Shown here: one piece after another, positions 1 to 10,295 of the stretch
Layout of the letters: each line of letters opens with the position of its first letter
How positions within the stretch are numbered: the first letter of the stretch is position 1
Source: Vibrio sp. CB1-14
GTDB lineage: Bacteria > Pseudomonadota > Gammaproteobacteria > Enterobacterales > Vibrionaceae
Direction: 5' to 3'
DNA length: 64,000 nt
NCBI RefSeq assembly: GCF_040412085.2
Contig: NZ_CP115920.1
Span: 3,224,001 to 3,288,000, forward strand
Program-made: the position numbers and the translations under genes
Notes under the pieces: model-generated
Databases searched by the model: none
The model's input: the letters and a program-made list of their open reading frames with translations, nothing else
What the model was told of the DNA's origin: nothing

Positions 1-1305
1 CTCAAGCCTGTCACACACCGCGCTGTACTCGCTGCCACCGTGTGCTGCATCCATATGCTTCGCGATATCACGAAGATCGGTAAAGACACGCTTGACCCAA
101 GACTGGCTATCAAGCACTTCACCATCACAACCAATTTGTAGCTGCAGACCAACCTCACGGCCTTCGACGATTACTTTGTTCCAGTTTTCGCGCCAGCATG
201 CGAGTTCACAATCATCCATTGGCTCGGAATCTTTAAGTGCACACCAGGTTAGGAATAGATCAAGGAAGCGAATTTGCTCAGCGGTAATGCCAATTGGACT
301 ATATGGATTCACATCCAACGAGCGAACTTCTATGTATTCAACCCCACCACGAGACAGTGCCTCTGACGGTTTTTCACCACTTTTCGCTACACGTTTCGGT
401 CTAATTGGCGCATACAGTTCGTTTTCGATCTGCAGCACATAATCGTTCAGCTGACGGTACTCACCATCGACTTTGACGCCAATCTTGGCAAAGTCTTGCG
501 ATGGGGTATGAATCGCTTGATTCAGCCCTTCCAGATACTGGTCAAGGCTGTTAAAACCAATCTTTAAGGCACTTTGTGCGCTATTGGTGTAACCAAGATC
601 GCTCAATCTCAACGAGGTGGCTTTTGGTAAATACAAGGTGCCACCCACTTTTTCAAATGGCAGTTTAGTCTCTTTACCTTGTAAGAATGATGAGCAGATA
701 GCAGGAGATGCACCGAAGAAATACGGGATCAACCAACCGAAGCGGTAATAGTTTCGAATCAAACCAAAATAAGCTTCCGACTTCGCATCTTGACGCGTTT
801 TCTTGTCTTGTTCACCGAACAACGCATCCCAGAACGATTCAGGGAATGAGAAGTTAAAGTGCACACCAGAGATAATCTGCATCAAGCTGCCGTAACGATG
901 CTTAAGACCTTGACGGTATAGCGTCTTCATACGTCCCGAATTGGACGTACCATACTGCGCTAGAGCAATGTCGTCTTCTGAGCCAACATAGCAAGGCATC
1001 GACAACGGCCATAGCTTCTCGTTACCCAGTTTGGTTTGTGTGAAGTGATGAATATCGGATAACTGATTAATCAGCGTGTCGACATCACGTGATACTGGCG
1101 TTATGAATTCCAGCAGAGACTCAGAGAAGTCCGTGGTGATGTATTCATTGGTGAAGGCTGAGCCTAACGACTTAGGGTGAGGCGTTGTCGCCAATCGACC
1201 ATCGTCGGTGTAACGCAGCGATTCCCGCTCCACTCCGCGTCCGAACTCTTTGAACACGGCCTGATGTTTAGCAACTTGATCCAGTCGCTGAGCAAATTTA
1301 GTCAC
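1..1305 (-). CDS. gshA: Glutamate-cysteine ligase, C-terminal end cut off by window edge
   Basis: This is the first enzyme of glutathione synthesis, which joins L-glutamate to L-cysteine using ATP in the cytoplasm. The frame is open from a GTG start (protein begins [10 protein letters not shown]) through 435 codons to the first base of the window, so about the last sixth of the usual ~520-residue protein is missing. The N-terminal block with [10 protein letters not shown] and the block [13 protein letters not shown] are characteristic of the proteobacterial GshA family. I chose GTG because an in-frame TAA lies four codons upstream and no ATG is available; no strong Shine-Dalgarno sequence is visible. 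The gene is on the same strand as the M16 protease upstream of it and separated from it by about 100 bases. Confidence 0.93.
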   Translation of the reverse strand, partial: MTKFAQRLDQVAKHQAVFKEFGRGVERESLRYTDDGRLATTPHPKSLGSAFTNEYITTDFSESLLEFITPVSRDVDTLINQLSDIHHFTQTKLGNEKLWPLSMPCYVGSEDDIALAQYGTSNSGRMKTLYRQGLKHRYGSLMQIISGVHFNFSFPESFWDALFGEQDKKTRQDAKSEAYFGLIRNYYRFGWLIPYFFGASPAICSSFLQGKETKLPFEKVGGTLYLPKATSLRLSDLGYTNSAQSALKIGFNSLDQYLEGLNQAIHTPSQDFAKIGVKVDGEYRQLNDYVLQIENELYAPIRPKRVAKSGEKPSEALSRGGVEYIEVRSLDVNPYSPIGITAEQIRFLDLFLTWCALKDSEPMDDCELACWRENWNKVIVEGREVGLQLQIGCDGEVLDSQSWVKRVFTDLRDIAKHMDAAHGGSEYSAVCDRLE

Positions 1306-1352
1306 AATGCGATTCGCTTATAGTTTGTTATTCCAATTGAAAAACGGATACA

Positions 1353-1382
1353 TTAGCGAACACTAAGTAAGGTGTTCGCTAA
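1353..1382. other. Perfect 11-bp inverted repeat between M16 protease gene and gshA
   Basis: Arms TTAGCGAACAC (1353-1363) and GTGTTCGCTAA (1372-1382) flank an 8-base loop. On the minus strand it lies between the protease stop codon and the gshA start. No T-run follows directly, so it is not a textbook terminator. A weak terminator, mRNA processing hairpin or operator for gshA are all possible. Confidence 0.5.
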
Positions 1383-1409
1383 ATCACCTATTCCCACTAT
1401 ATGGTCATG

Positions 1410-4268
1410 TTACTGAGAGATTTCAAGCTCTGTAATTGGAATATTCAGTTTCTCTAACTGTGGCTTCAAACGCTTAGCATCGCCAACCACTATCAATTGG
1501 TATTGGCTAGGGTCAAACCACTTCGTCGCCAGCGCATTCAGCGTCGATTTATCAACGGTGGCAACAATATCATTGCGCTGCTTCAGGTAATCCTTATCCA
1601 AACTATAGGTTAAAATCGACGAAAGCAGGCTGGCTTTTTGACTTGGTGTTTCATACGTCAATGCATCTTGCTGCCCAACGGCTAGACGCATAAATGCCAG
1701 CTCCTCATCCGTCATACCGTTCTCGCTGTAGTTTTTCAGCTCTGCGATCATTTCTTCAAGTGAGGCTAGCGTCGCATCAGCGCGCACCTGAGCGCTAAAC
1801 ACAATTGCACCCACCTCTCGATTACTTGCAAAATAGCCACTTGCACCATAGGTATAGCCTTTATCTTCCCTTAGGTTCTGGTTAATACGGCTATTAAAGT
1901 TGCCAGCCAAGTTAAAGTTAGCGAGGCGACTTAGGTAGAGCTCACCCGTGGCGTCAAACGGCAAACCTTGACGTACCATACGAACGATACTTTGCGGCGC
2001 AGAGGGTTTATCCACCAGGTAGATTTTCTGGCCCGCCAAAGAAGGGATGACCTCTGGATCAATCAGCGGCGCTGCTTCCCCTTGCCATAGCGACCAAAAC
2101 GCTAGCTGCTCGGTAATTTGCTTCTTGGAGATATCCCCCACCACGACAATTTGTGCCCCTTGCGGTGTGTAGTGCTCGCGATAGAACGCTTTGACGTCAT
2201 CCAAAGTGATGGATGAAATAGAGGCATTACTGCCGTCTGAAGAGCGGCCAAATACGCTGTCGCCATAAAGCACATCACGGGTTGCTTGCGAGGCCATCCA
2301 ACTCGGTTTTTGGTGCTGATAAACCAAGCCTTCAAGCGTTTGTGCTTTGAGGCGGTCGAAGTCTTCTTGCTTCATCGCAGGGTTAAACAGCATGTCTTCG
2401 AGAAGCGTCAGTGTTTGCGGCAGATTTCGCTCCAGAGCAGACACAGAAACACGCGTGGTATATGCCCCTTCGCTAAACCCAATCTGACTGCCTAAACGAT
2501 CAAGCTCAGCTTGTAGTTGCTCAACTGTACGGGTTTTGGTGCCCTCTTCCATCATAGAAGCGGTCAGCCCCGCGAGTCCCTCTTTCCCTTTTGGCACATA
2601 ACGACTGCCTGCTGGTAGTTGGAAATGGATCTCCACCGTTGGCGTTTCAGACGTTTCAGTACCTAGCAGTTCACTGCCATTATCAAAGTACACTTCGTAC
2701 AGCTCTGGAATTTTCGCGCTAACGGCCTCGGCCACTTTCGGCATAACACTACGATCAAAGCTGTCTACTGGACGACGGAAATCAAGATCCGCTTCAGTCA
2801 CTTCGTTATACTCAGGTAGCGTGCGCGCTGGCGTTACGAATGTTGCAGGTTGCACTGCGATATCAGTGCGCCCTTTCGGCACCACGCTGAGTGTGACCTT
2901 ATGTTTGTCTTCGATAAACGTTTGATAAGCCGCGCTCACCGCCTCTGGAGTGACCGCGCGAATTCGCTCTAGTGTTTGCTCTATGCGATCAGGCTTGCCA
3001 TAGAAGGTTTCATTCGCGGCCAGTTGAGTGACCTTACCTTTGACACTTTCTAACGCATACACAGCACCGGCTTCAGAAAGGCCGTTGATTTGCTGTAAAC
3101 GCTCTTCACTGATGCCTTGCTTTTCAAAATCATCCAAGGTGGCGAGTAAGTCATTGTAAAGCGACTTTAGTCCATCTTTATCGGTGGAAGCCCCCATCGC
3201 ATAAACATAGAAGTTACAAGCGAGCTCGTTACAATCACTGAATGCGCCTGCATCAAGTGCCTTTTGGGTTTTAATCAGCTTTTGATACAACAAACCATTG
3301 GTACCGCCACCAATGGCGTCGGCCATGGCATCGAGCACAACTTGGTCGTGCGCACCGCGATAGCTTGTCGTTGGCCAACCGATCACCACCATTGGCTGAC
3401 GAATGCGATCTTCTAGGGTGATATAGCGATCTTCTGGCAATACTGCAGGCTGCTTAGGTGCTTTCTCAACACTTGGCACCTCAGGGATGGTGCCAAAGTA
3501 TTTATGGATCCACTCTAAGGTTTGCGCTTTATCGATGTCGCCACCAATGGTCAATACCGCATTGTTTGGCCCATACCAGCGTAAAAAGAAGGCTTTCAAA
3601 TCGTTGACGTTAACACGGTCAAGATCCTCCACGTAACCGATAGGCTGCCAAGAGTACGGGTGACCCTCTGGGAACATGGCTTCCCCCATGCGCTCCCAGA
3701 TTAAGCCATAAGGGCGATTATCAAAGTTCTGTGCACGCTCGTTTTTTACCGTATCACGCTGAATTTCGAATTTACGCTGGGAGACCGCACCCAGTAAGAA
3801 GCCCATGCGATCGGCTTCAAGCCACAGCATTTTCTCTAGCTGGTTCGACGGGACCGTTTCAAAGTAGTTGGTTCGATCTCGGGTCGTGGTGCCATTAAGG
3901 GTACCGCCCGCTTCCGTAATGATCTTAAAGTGCTGCTGGTCGCCAACATGCTCAGAGCCTTGGAACATCATATGTTCAAAGAAGTGAGCGAAACCGGACT
4001 TACCAATTTCTTCACGCGCCGAGCCAACATGATAGGTCACGTCTACGTGCACCAAGGGATCTGAATCATCGGGTGCTAAGATCACCGTTAGACCATTATC
4101 CAACTGGTACTTAGAGTACGGGATCATCACCCTATCGGGATCGGCTTTCATTTCCTCAACAAGGGTAATACCGGGAGGAAGTGCGCTTGCTGTTTGAGTC
4201 GAAACGTCGCTGTTACTGCAACCGTAAACAAAAACGACCGACAGCAAGCCGAGCCAGATCTTTCTCAT
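1410..4268 (-). CDS. M16-family zinc metalloprotease, predicted lipoprotein
   Basis: This 952-residue protein is an insulinase/pitrilysin-type peptidase made of two tandem M16 halves. The inverted zinc motif HFFEH is at about residues 95-99 and the third ligand is probably the Glu of VKNER near residue 177. The second half lacks the motif, as is usual for the non-catalytic half. The N-terminus has a hydrophobic segment ending in VYGC, a plausible lipobox with Cys17 as the lipidated residue, so the protein probably sits in the periplasm attached to a membrane. The start is well supported by AAGGAG 7 bases upstream. It probably degrades small peptides; the exact substrate cannot be read from the sequence. 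Confidence 0.88.
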   Translation of the reverse strand: MRKIWLGLLSVVFVYGCSNSDVSTQTASALPPGITLVEEMKADPDRVMIPYSKYQLDNGLTVILAPDDSDPLVHVDVTYHVGSAREEIGKSGFAHFFEHMMFQGSEHVGDQQHFKIITEAGGTLNGTTTRDRTNYFETVPSNQLEKMLWLEADRMGFLLGAVSQRKFEIQRDTVKNERAQNFDNRPYGLIWERMGEAMFPEGHPYSWQPIGYVEDLDRVNVNDLKAFFLRWYGPNNAVLTIGGDIDKAQTLEWIHKYFGTIPEVPSVEKAPKQPAVLPEDRYITLEDRIRQPMVVIGWPTTSYRGAHDQVVLDAMADAIGGGTNGLLYQKLIKTQKALDAGAFSDCNELACNFYVYAMGASTDKDGLKSLYNDLLATLDDFEKQGISEERLQQINGLSEAGAVYALESVKGKVTQLAANETFYGKPDRIEQTLERIRAVTPEAVSAAYQTFIEDKHKVTLSVVPKGRTDIAVQPATFVTPARTLPEYNEVTEADLDFRRPVDSFDRSVMPKVAEAVSAKIPELYEVYFDNGSELLGTETSETPTVEIHFQLPAGSRYVPKGKEGLAGLTASMMEEGTKTRTVEQLQAELDRLGSQIGFSEGAYTTRVSVSALERNLPQTLTLLEDMLFNPAMKQEDFDRLKAQTLEGLVYQHQKPSWMASQATRDVLYGDSVFGRSSDGSNASISSITLDDVKAFYREHYTPQGAQIVVVGDISKKQITEQLAFWSLWQGEAAPLIDPEVIPSLAGQKIYLVDKPSAPQSIVRMVRQGLPFDATGELYLSRLANFNLAGNFNSRINQNLREDKGYTYGASGYFASNREVGAIVFSAQVRADATLASLEEMIAELKNYSENGMTDEELAFMRLAVGQQDALTYETPSQKASLLSSILTYSLDKDYLKQRNDIVATVDKSTLNALATKWFDPSQYQLIVVGDAKRLKPQLEKLNIPITELEISQ

Positions 4269-4293
4269 AAGAGCTCCTTAAAGATCGAGAAAA

Positions 4294-4749
4294 CTAAAAT
4301 AGTCCATAGAAGATGGCTGTCAGCGCGATATAGCGCAGCGCCTTGCCTATGGCTATCAAAATAACGCAAGGAAGAAATTTCATTCTTAGCCAACCTGCCG
4401 CTAAACAGAGCGGGTCGCCAATCACGGGTAACCAACTGAACAATAAGCTCCAGTAACCATACTTTTGCAGCCAAGCTATGGCTTTATGACCGTGCTTCTC
4501 GTTTTGAGTTCGATTCGGCAGCCAAATTCCTATCCAGTAGTTGGTCAAGCCGCCTAGCGTATTACCTACCGTGGCGACCACAATGATCCATACGGGCGAG
4601 TACTGTTGCAAACTCAGTGTCGCAACTAAACCTGCTTCCGACCCACCAGGTAAAAGCGTGGCACTTAAAAATCCTGAAATAAAAAGAACGGCGAGAGCGG
4701 AGTCGGCAAACCAAGACTCCGCGAGATATTGAGAGAATGTTTCTAGCAT
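4294..4749 (-). CDS. yqaA: YqaA-family inner-membrane protein (DedA/VTT-like)
   Basis: This is a 151-residue integral membrane protein. It has the YqaA signature of a hydrophobic N-terminal half with LLPGGSEAG near residue 35, a GNTLGGLTNYWIG segment, and a C-terminal GDPLCLAAGWLR block. The family is distantly related to DedA/SNARE-associated (VTT) proteins, several of which act in lipid scrambling, but the role of YqaA itself is not established. Its first codons overlap the end of the upstream oxidoreductase gene by 7 bases, so the two are probably co-transcribed and translationally coupled. The M16 protease gene follows 25 bases downstream. Confidence 0.85.
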   Translation of the reverse strand: MLETFSQYLAESWFADSALAVLFISGFLSATLLPGGSEAGLVATLSLQQYSPVWIIVVATVGNTLGGLTNYWIGIWLPNRTQNEKHGHKAIAWLQKYGYWSLLFSWLPVIGDPLCLAAGWLRMKFLPCVILIAIGKALRYIALTAIFYGLF

Positions 4750-5693
4750 TGCATATTAAGAAGTACTTTACCGCGTGTACGGCTGGTTTCGACTTGCTGA
4801 TGAGCCTCGACCACTTGTTGATAAGGGTAAACATGCTGGATCTCTGTCTTCAGCAATCCAACACCCACCATATAGAGTAATGTTTCCATCTGCTTAGCGT
4901 CTGGCGATACCAGCATCCCGCTGGCTTCAAAACCAAGCAGTTTGGCTTTTTCGCATACCAGTTCCGCAGTGATAGTAGGAATAGTGACAACACGAGCATT
5001 GTCTTTCAGACACTTAAGTGCATCTAGCGCAGTATCGCCGCCAACCAGATCGATCAGTACATCCACATCGCTCAAACGCTCTGAAGCAGGAGCGAACTCA
5101 TAGTTAATCGCGTGCGCGCCCAGCGTAGCCAAGTAATCTAAATTACGTTCGCTACAGGTGGTATACACTTCCGCTTTTGCTGCAACTGCAATCTGCACTG
5201 CGATATGCCCTACACCGCCAGCGCCGGCTAGAATCAACACTCGGTCACCCTCTTGAACTTGAGCTTTATTGATAGCTTGTGCCGCGGTTTGTCCGGCTAA
5301 AGGCAACGCTGCAGCCGCTTCAAGGGCGACAGAATTTGGAATGAGAGTAAGCTCCGATTCAGGGATACACACATACTGGCTGTAACCGCCACCACGCACT
5401 GGGAAACCGATAAAGCCTACGATCTCTTCGCCGACCTCAAACTTCTCCGCGCCTTCACCTAATCCTTCAACCGTGCCTGCGATATCATAGCCAGGAACCC
5501 AAGGAAGATTGTCTTTGTTCTCGGCGGCTGCCCAGCCAAGTCCAGCACGAGTTTTCACATCAATCGGATTGATCCCCGAATACGCCACTTTCACCAACAC
5601 CTCTCCGGCCTGTGGCTGTGGGATTTCGATTTCCTGAAACGATAAAACCTCTGCAGCACCAAACTCTGGAATCACGACCTGTTTACACTTCAT
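4743..5693 (-). CDS. NADPH:quinone-oxidoreductase-like MDR-family dehydrogenase
   Basis: This 316-residue protein belongs to the medium-chain dehydrogenase/reductase superfamily. An N-terminal GroES-like domain (PQAGEVLVKVAYSGINPIDV) is followed by a Rossmann domain with the nucleotide-binding motif AGAGGVGHIAVQIA near residues 155-168. The structural-zinc cysteines of alcohol dehydrogenases are absent, which fits the zinc-free quinone oxidoreductase branch (QOR/zeta-crystallin like). The natural substrate cannot be inferred. The ATG start has GAGGAAG about 8 bases upstream. It is the first gene of a likely operon with yqaA. Confidence 0.85.
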   Translation of the reverse strand: MKCKQVVIPEFGAAEVLSFQEIEIPQPQAGEVLVKVAYSGINPIDVKTRAGLGWAAAENKDNLPWVPGYDIAGTVEGLGEGAEKFEVGEEIVGFIGFPVRGGGYSQYVCIPESELTLIPNSVALEAAAALPLAGQTAAQAINKAQVQEGDRVLILAGAGGVGHIAVQIAVAAKAEVYTTCSERNLDYLATLGAHAINYEFAPASERLSDVDVLIDLVGGDTALDALKCLKDNARVVTIPTITAELVCEKAKLLGFEASGMLVSPDAKQMETLLYMVGVGLLKTEIQHVYPYQQVVEAHQQVETSRTRGKVLLNMQC

Positions 5694-5841
5694 TGCAGCT
5701 TCCTCTTACTGACTAAGACTTCATAGTAACGATTTCCATCCATGAGTCTAGATTATCTTTTCATCGTTCAGTAGCAAGTATGTAACAAATTCAATCACTT
5801 TAGCTAGCGACTATGTTCACCTTTAACATAAACAACGCAGC

Positions 5842-5869
5842 AAAAAGGGAAGCTTACGCTTCCCTTTTT
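5842..5869 (-). terminator. Rho-independent terminator of the oad operon
   Basis: On the minus strand a 12-bp stem containing AAGGGAAGC/GCTTCCCTT with a 4-base loop is followed by a T-run. It lies 23 bases beyond the oadB stop codon. The arms also carry an A-run on the other side, so it could act in both directions. Confidence 0.85.
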
Positions 5870-5892
5870 AATAACAGCTTATCGCCAATGAA

Positions 5893-7023
5893 TTAGCCAA
5901 CGAGCGCTAACAAGATACCTGCTGCGACCGCAGAGCCCAGAACGCCAGCAACGTTTGGTCCCATTGCATGCATCAGTAGGAAGTTTTGTGGATTCGCTTG
6001 AAGACCAACCTTGTTCACAACACGCGCCGCCATCGGCACTGCAGAAACCCCTGCTGCGCCAATAAGTGGGTTAATGTCTTCTTTTGAGAACTTATTGAGG
6101 AGCTTCGCCATCATAACGCCTGCACCAGTACCAATACTGAATGCTACAGCGCCGAGTGCCAAGATACCTAGCGTTTCGAAGTTCAAGAACTCTTCAGCTT
6201 GAAGCTTCGAACCAACACCGAGACCTAAGAAAATAGTGACGATGTTGATAAGCTCATTTTGAGCCGTTTTTGAAAGGCGATCGACTACGCCTGCTTCACG
6301 CATCAAGTTGCCCAAACAGAACATACCGACAAGCGGTGTGGCTGATGGTAAGAACAAAATCGTCATCAGAAGCACAGCAAGTGGGAACAGAACTTTTTCC
6401 CCTTTGCTGACATGACGAAGCTGAGCCATCTTGATAGTACGCTCTTCTGGCGTCGTTAACGCTTTCATGATCGGTGGCTGAATGATCGGCACCAATGCCA
6501 TGTAGCTGTAGGCCGCAACGGCAATTGCACCCAGCAAATCAGGAGAGAGACGACTTGCTAAGAAGATAGCTGTTGGACCATCAGCACCGCCGATGATAGC
6601 GATAGACGCCGCGTCCTGCATGGAGAACTCCATGCCCGGTACATAGTTCAGCAAAATTGCACCAAATAAGGTCGCAAAGATACCAAACTGCGCCGCTGCT
6701 CCTAGCCATAAGGTTTTCGGGTTGGCAATTAAGGCGCCAAAGTCCGTCATTGCCCCTACACCCATAAAGATAAGCAGAGGGAATACCCCTGACTCAATAC
6801 CAATGTAGTAGACGTAGTAAAGCAAACCACCTGGCTCAGTAAAGCCAGCATTTGGAATGTTCGCTAGGATCGCACCAAAGCCGATAGGCAAAAGCAGCAA
6901 AGGTTCAAAACCCTTGCGGATCGCTAAGAACAGCAAGGTGCATCCGACCATGATCATGCAGATCTGGCCGAATTCAAAGTTAGCGATCCCTGTTTCTGAC
7001 CATAAGGTCATCAATCCTTCCAT
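5893..7023 (-). CDS. oadB: Oxaloacetate decarboxylase, Na+-pumping beta subunit
   Basis: OadB is the multi-spanning membrane subunit that decarboxylates carboxybiotin and couples this to Na+ export. At 376 residues it has the length typical of Vibrio OadB. It has many hydrophobic segments and the conserved [10 protein letters not shown] block near residues 145-154, which carries the aspartate implicated in Na+/H+ handling, plus the C-terminal [15 protein letters not shown] motif. GGGAG lies just upstream of the ATG. It follows oadA by 9 bases and is the last gene of oadGAB. Confidence 0.96.
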   Translation of the reverse strand: MEGLMTLWSETGIANFEFGQICMIMVGCTLLFLAIRKGFEPLLLLPIGFGAILANIPNAGFTEPGGLLYYVYYIGIESGVFPLLIFMGVGAMTDFGALIANPKTLWLGAAAQFGIFATLFGAILLNYVPGMEFSMQDAASIAIIGGADGPTAIFLASRLSPDLLGAIAVAAYSYMALVPIIQPPIMKALTTPEERTIKMAQLRHVSKGEKVLFPLAVLLMTILFLPSATPLVGMFCLGNLMREAGVVDRLSKTAQNELINIVTIFLGLGVGSKLQAEEFLNFETLGILALGAVAFSIGTGAGVMMAKLLNKFSKEDINPLIGAAGVSAVPMAARVVNKVGLQANPQNFLLMHAMGPNVAGVLGSAVAAGILLALVG

Positions 7024-7032
7024 GGTACTCCC

Positions 7033-8826
7033 TTACGCTAAGCTAACGAGAGGCGCGCCAACAACAACTGCGTCACCTTCTTTCACGTGTACATCTTGAA
7101 CCACGCCACTTTGCGCTGCGCGAACTTCGGTTTCCATCTTCATTGCTTCTAGGATAAGTAGCACGTCACCCTCTTGAACCTGCGCACCAGAAGCAACGTT
7201 CACTTTGAAGATGTTTCCTGCAAGTGGCGCTGCTACCGCTTCAACATTGGTTGCTGCAGGTGCAGGAACTGCCGCTGCTGCCGGAGCTTGAGCGGGCGTT
7301 ACAGACGTTAGCTCGCCTTTAGGGCCAACTTCAACATCATAAACCTGACCATCGACTTTCACGCTGTAGGCTTCGATACCTTGAGCTGATGTCGCAGGGG
7401 TCGCCGCTGGCGCAGCAGGTTTCGCTTCTTCTTTGCCTGGTGCTGGTTCAAATGCATCTGGGTTATGACGATTTTTCAGGAATTTAAGACCAACTTGTGG
7501 GAAAAGTGCGTAAGTAAGAACGTCGTCCACAGTGTCTTCAGCCAGAGAAATGCCATCCACTTTTGCTTTTTGTAGCAGGTCATCGGTGAGTGTGTGTAGC
7601 TCAGCTTCCAAAAGATCTGCTGGGCGACAAGTGATTGCTTCACCGCCATCCAGTACCTTAGCTTGTAGCTCAGCATTCACTTCTGCAGGTGCTTTGCCGT
7701 ATTCGCCTTTGAGTACGCCCGCTGTTTCTTTGGTAATACTCTTGTAGCGCTCACCAGTAAGCACGTTGATCACCGCTTGAGTACCAACGATCTGAGAGGT
7801 AGGTGTGACGAGAGGGATGAAGCCCAGATCTTCACGTACGCGTGGGATCTCTTCTAGAACTTCATCAATGCGATCTGCCGCGCCTTGCTCTTTAAGCTGG
7901 CCTTCCATATTGGTAAGCATGCCGCCTGGTACCTGAGCAATCAGGATGCGTGAATCAACGCCCTTAAGCTGACCTTCCCATTTCGCATACTTCTTGCGAA
8001 CTTCACGGAAATAAGCCGCAATCGGCTCTATTTGCTCAAGTTTCAGGTTGGTATCACGCTCAGTACCTTGCAGCATTGCTACCACAGTTTCCGTTGGCGT
8101 GTGACCGTAAGTTTGGCTCATTGAAGAGATTGCGGTATCTAGAATATCTATACCGGCTTCAACAGCTTTTACAGCCGTCGCGGTAGAGAGACCCGTTGTG
8201 GCATGGCAGTGCAGCGCTAACGGCACTTCACACGACGCTTTAATGCGTGAGATAAGCTCTTCCGCTTCGTATGGCTTAAGTAGGCCAGACATATCTTTAA
8301 TACATAGCGAGTGACAGCCTAAATCTTCTAGGCGTTTAGCAAGGTCTACCCAAGTGTCGATGTTGTGAACTGGGCTTGTGGTGTACGACAGCGTACCCTG
8401 CGCATGCGCGCCCACATCAACCGCAGCTTTCACCGCTTTTTCGAAGTTACGAACGTCGTTCATCGCATCAAAGATACGGAACACATCCATGCCGTTAGCA
8501 TGAGCACGCTCAACAAATTTCTCGACCACATCATCTGCGTAATGACGGTAGCCCAATAGATTTTGGCCACGGAGCAGCATTTGCATTGGCGTGTTCGGCA
8601 TGGCTTTTTTCAGCTCACGCAAGCGCTCCCAAGGATCTTCACCCAGAAAACGAATACACGCGTCAAAGGTTGCTCCCCCCCACGTTTCCAAAGACCAGTA
8701 GCCAATTTTGTCGAGCTCAGCTGCGATCGGCAACATATCTTCGATACGCATACGCGTTGCAAACAGAGACTGGTGGGCGTCACGAAGTACCACGTCCGTG
8801 ATAGCGAGTGGTTTAGACATGCTCAT
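7033..8826 (-). CDS. oadA: Oxaloacetate decarboxylase, alpha subunit (biotin protein)
   Basis: OadA transfers the carboxyl group of oxaloacetate to biotin, giving pyruvate. The N-terminal TIM-barrel carboxyltransferase domain starts with [12 protein letters not shown] and carries the metal-ligand region [17 protein letters not shown] conserved domain follows, then an Ala/Pro-rich linker (about residues 465-530) and a C-terminal biotinyl domain with EAMKMETE, the biotinylated lysine being Lys563 of 597. Two ATGs lie close together: the first is 3 bases after GGAG, the second (8820) is at a more usual distance, so the protein may lack the first two residues. It lies between oadG and oadB. Confidence 0.96.
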   Translation of the reverse strand: MSMSKPLAITDVVLRDAHQSLFATRMRIEDMLPIAAELDKIGYWSLETWGGATFDACIRFLGEDPWERLRELKKAMPNTPMQMLLRGQNLLGYRHYADDVVEKFVERAHANGMDVFRIFDAMNDVRNFEKAVKAAVDVGAHAQGTLSYTTSPVHNIDTWVDLAKRLEDLGCHSLCIKDMSGLLKPYEAEELISRIKASCEVPLALHCHATTGLSTATAVKAVEAGIDILDTAISSMSQTYGHTPTETVVAMLQGTERDTNLKLEQIEPIAAYFREVRKKYAKWEGQLKGVDSRILIAQVPGGMLTNMEGQLKEQGAADRIDEVLEEIPRVREDLGFIPLVTPTSQIVGTQAVINVLTGERYKSITKETAGVLKGEYGKAPAEVNAELQAKVLDGGEAITCRPADLLEAELHTLTDDLLQKAKVDGISLAEDTVDDVLTYALFPQVGLKFLKNRHNPDAFEPAPGKEEAKPAAPAATPATSAQGIEAYSVKVDGQVYDVEVGPKGELTSVTPAQAPAAAAVPAPAATNVEAVAAPLAGNIFKVNVASGAQVQEGDVLLILEAMKMETEVRAAQSGVVQDVHVKEGDAVVVGAPLVSLA

Positions 8827-8854
8827 AAACTCCTTTTTAAACTTTTAACTCAAT

Positions 8855-9112
8855 CTATTTAGCAGCCGACGTGCGGTATTGATGAACAGCAGCAGAAATT
8901 GCTGCAACCACATTCGGACTAACGCCATTTGAGGGGGATTGTTGTAATGTATTTTGAGTAGGAACTGCGATCGGCTCTGGTACTTCTTGTGGTACCAGTT
9001 TCGACATTAACCGAACGAGATAAACGAGGATTGTTAGGAAAACGAATACGACAACCATACCCGTAAGCATTAGGGTGGCTGCATCTCCTAGCAGGCTTCC
9101 AATATTAGTCAT
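8855..9112 (-). CDS. oadG: Oxaloacetate decarboxylase, gamma subunit
   Basis: OadG is the small membrane subunit that holds the alpha and beta subunits together. The 85-residue protein begins MTNIGSLLGDAATLMLTGM and has one N-terminal transmembrane helix, a Pro-rich linker and a C-terminal VAAISAAVHQYR tail of the sort that binds zinc and OadA. I chose the ATG at 9112 rather than one seven codons upstream because AAAGGA sits at proper distance from it and the family starts here. It is the promoter-proximal gene of oadGAB. Confidence 0.92.
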   Translation of the reverse strand: MTNIGSLLGDAATLMLTGMVVVFVFLTILVYLVRLMSKLVPQEVPEPIAVPTQNTLQQSPSNGVSPNVVAAISAAVHQYRTSAAK

Positions 9113-9488
9113 GTTGCGTCCTTTCTTTGTCATCCTGACAAGTTACTCAATCATTGTCTGTGGCGTCACTGCACACTGATTGACTGGCAATGGTCTTGCA
9201 TCGATCCATTGCAAGAGGTCTAGGATTATCTCGATTGGTGAAATTTTGTCAATTTTGTTTAATCTAACACCGTCATTAAAACGTCATTCAAATGAAAAAC
9301 TATGATGTGCACGACAATTTGCGGTGCATTTCAAGTTATGTAGAACTTCATACTATGACCTGACCTAAGGTTTCAACATAAACAAACTAAAGTTGAAAAA
9401 CTGGGACACGCTTAAAATTACCGCAATTTTTCGTTTAAAAACATTACGTTGTAATAATAAGGTTATTGATATGATAAATTTTTGTTAA
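9113..9488. other. Non-coding region upstream of oadG
   Basis: About 375 bases hold no supported gene. This is AT-rich DNA that should contain the oadGAB promoter, read leftward, and its regulatory sites. I could not identify a convincing operator for a known regulator here. Confidence 0.5.
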
Positions 9489-9489
9489 T

Positions 9490-9519
9490 AAAAAACCCCG
9501 CCGAAGCGAGGTTTTTTTT
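9490..9519 (-). terminator. Terminator of the tRNA-Arg/Ser array
   Basis: On the minus strand a stem CCTCGC/GCGGGG with a TTCG tetraloop is followed by a run of T. It sits about 5 bases past the last tRNA-Arg gene of the array. Confidence 0.85.
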
Positions 9520-9524
9520 AAGAA

Positions 9525-9601
9525 TGGCGCGCTCGGAAGGATTCGAACCTTCGACCGCCTGGTTCGTAGCCAGGTACTCTATCCAGCTGAGCTACGAGCG
9601 C
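9525..9601 (-). tRNA. tRNA-Arg(ACG), copy nearest the terminator
   Basis: This is a 77-base cloverleaf with encoded CCA. The acceptor stem is GCGCTCG/CGAGCGC and the anticodon loop CTACGAA gives ACG, read as ICG after deamination. It is the last gene of the leftward-transcribed array. Confidence 0.97.
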
Positions 9602-9669
9602 GCAACAAGTTTTCGCATTGTCAGGTGACGCTGCAGGGCATTACCCTAAGTCTCTATAAAGAAAGAAAA

Positions 9670-9746
9670 TGGCGCGCTCGGAAGGATTCGAACCTTCGAC
9701 CGCCTGGTTCGTAGCCAGGTACTCTATCCAGCTGAGCTACGAGCGC
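9670..9746 (-). tRNA. tRNA-Arg(ACG)
   Basis: The sequence is identical to the neighbouring tRNA-Arg copies over its 77 bases, with anticodon ACG and encoded CCA. A 68-base spacer separates it from the next copy. Confidence 0.97.
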
Positions 9747-9813
9747 GCAACAGTTTTCGCATTGTCATATGACGCTGCAGGGCATTGCCCTTTTCTCTAC
9801 AAAGTAGAATGAA

Positions 9814-9890
9814 TGGCGCGCTCGGAAGGATTCGAACCTTCGACCGCCTGGTTCGTAGCCAGGTACTCTATCCAGCTGAGCTACGAGCGC
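9814..9890 (-). tRNA. tRNA-Arg(ACG)
   Basis: The sequence is identical to the other array copies, with anticodon ACG and encoded CCA. Confidence 0.97.
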
Positions 9891-9971
9891 GCAACAAATT
9901 TTCGTGTTGTCAGTTAACGATGCTTGGGCTTCCCCGTTTTTCTCCAAGAGATAAAGCTCTAAAAGAGAGAA

Positions 9972-10048
9972 TGGCGCGCTCGGAAGGATTCGAACCTTCG
10001 ACCGCCTGGTTCGTAGCCAGGTACTCTATCCAGCTGAGCTACGAGCGC
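9972..10048 (-). tRNA. tRNA-Arg(ACG)
   Basis: The sequence is identical to the other array copies, with anticodon ACG and encoded CCA. Confidence 0.97.
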
Positions 10049-10149
10049 GCAATAAGTTTTCGCATTGTCATTTGACGTTACAGGGCATTACCCTTGTTCT
10101 CTATAAGAGAACTTCCTCTCCCAAAGGGCACTCTCTACAAAAAAGAGAA

Positions 10150-10226
10150 TGGCGCGCTCGGAAGGATTCGAACCTTCGACCGCCTGGTTCGTAGCCAGGT
10201 ACTCTATCCAGCTGAGCTACGAGCGC
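10150..10226 (-). tRNA. tRNA-Arg(ACG)
   Basis: The sequence is identical to the other array copies, with anticodon ACG and encoded CCA. It is separated by about 70 bases from the first tRNA-Ser. Confidence 0.97.
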
Positions 10227-10295
10227 GCAAGGATGTGAAGCATATCACATTTATTTTCTTTTTGAACAAAAAAATTGACTTAAACAGTCAATAAA

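Larger units (their letters stand above)
9525..10226 (-). repeat. Tandem repeat of tRNA-Arg plus spacer
   Basis: Five tRNA-Arg units start at intervals of 145, 144, 158 and 178 bases. The spacers as well as the tRNAs are related: TTTTCG, then GCATTGTCA or a close variant, and in most spacers CAGGGCATT recur at matching positions. This indicates duplication of a tRNA-plus-spacer unit followed by spacer divergence. Confidence 0.8.

Noticed and set aside
7532..8862. Several plus-strand frames of 60-100 codons opposite oadA.
   Set aside because: They are shadows of a highly conserved gene; none has a ribosome site or family resemblance.
9785..10294. Open frames on both strands in the tRNA array with repeated GALGRIRTFDRLV-like peptides.
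   Set aside because: These are translations of tRNA-Arg sequence, a well-known false annotation.
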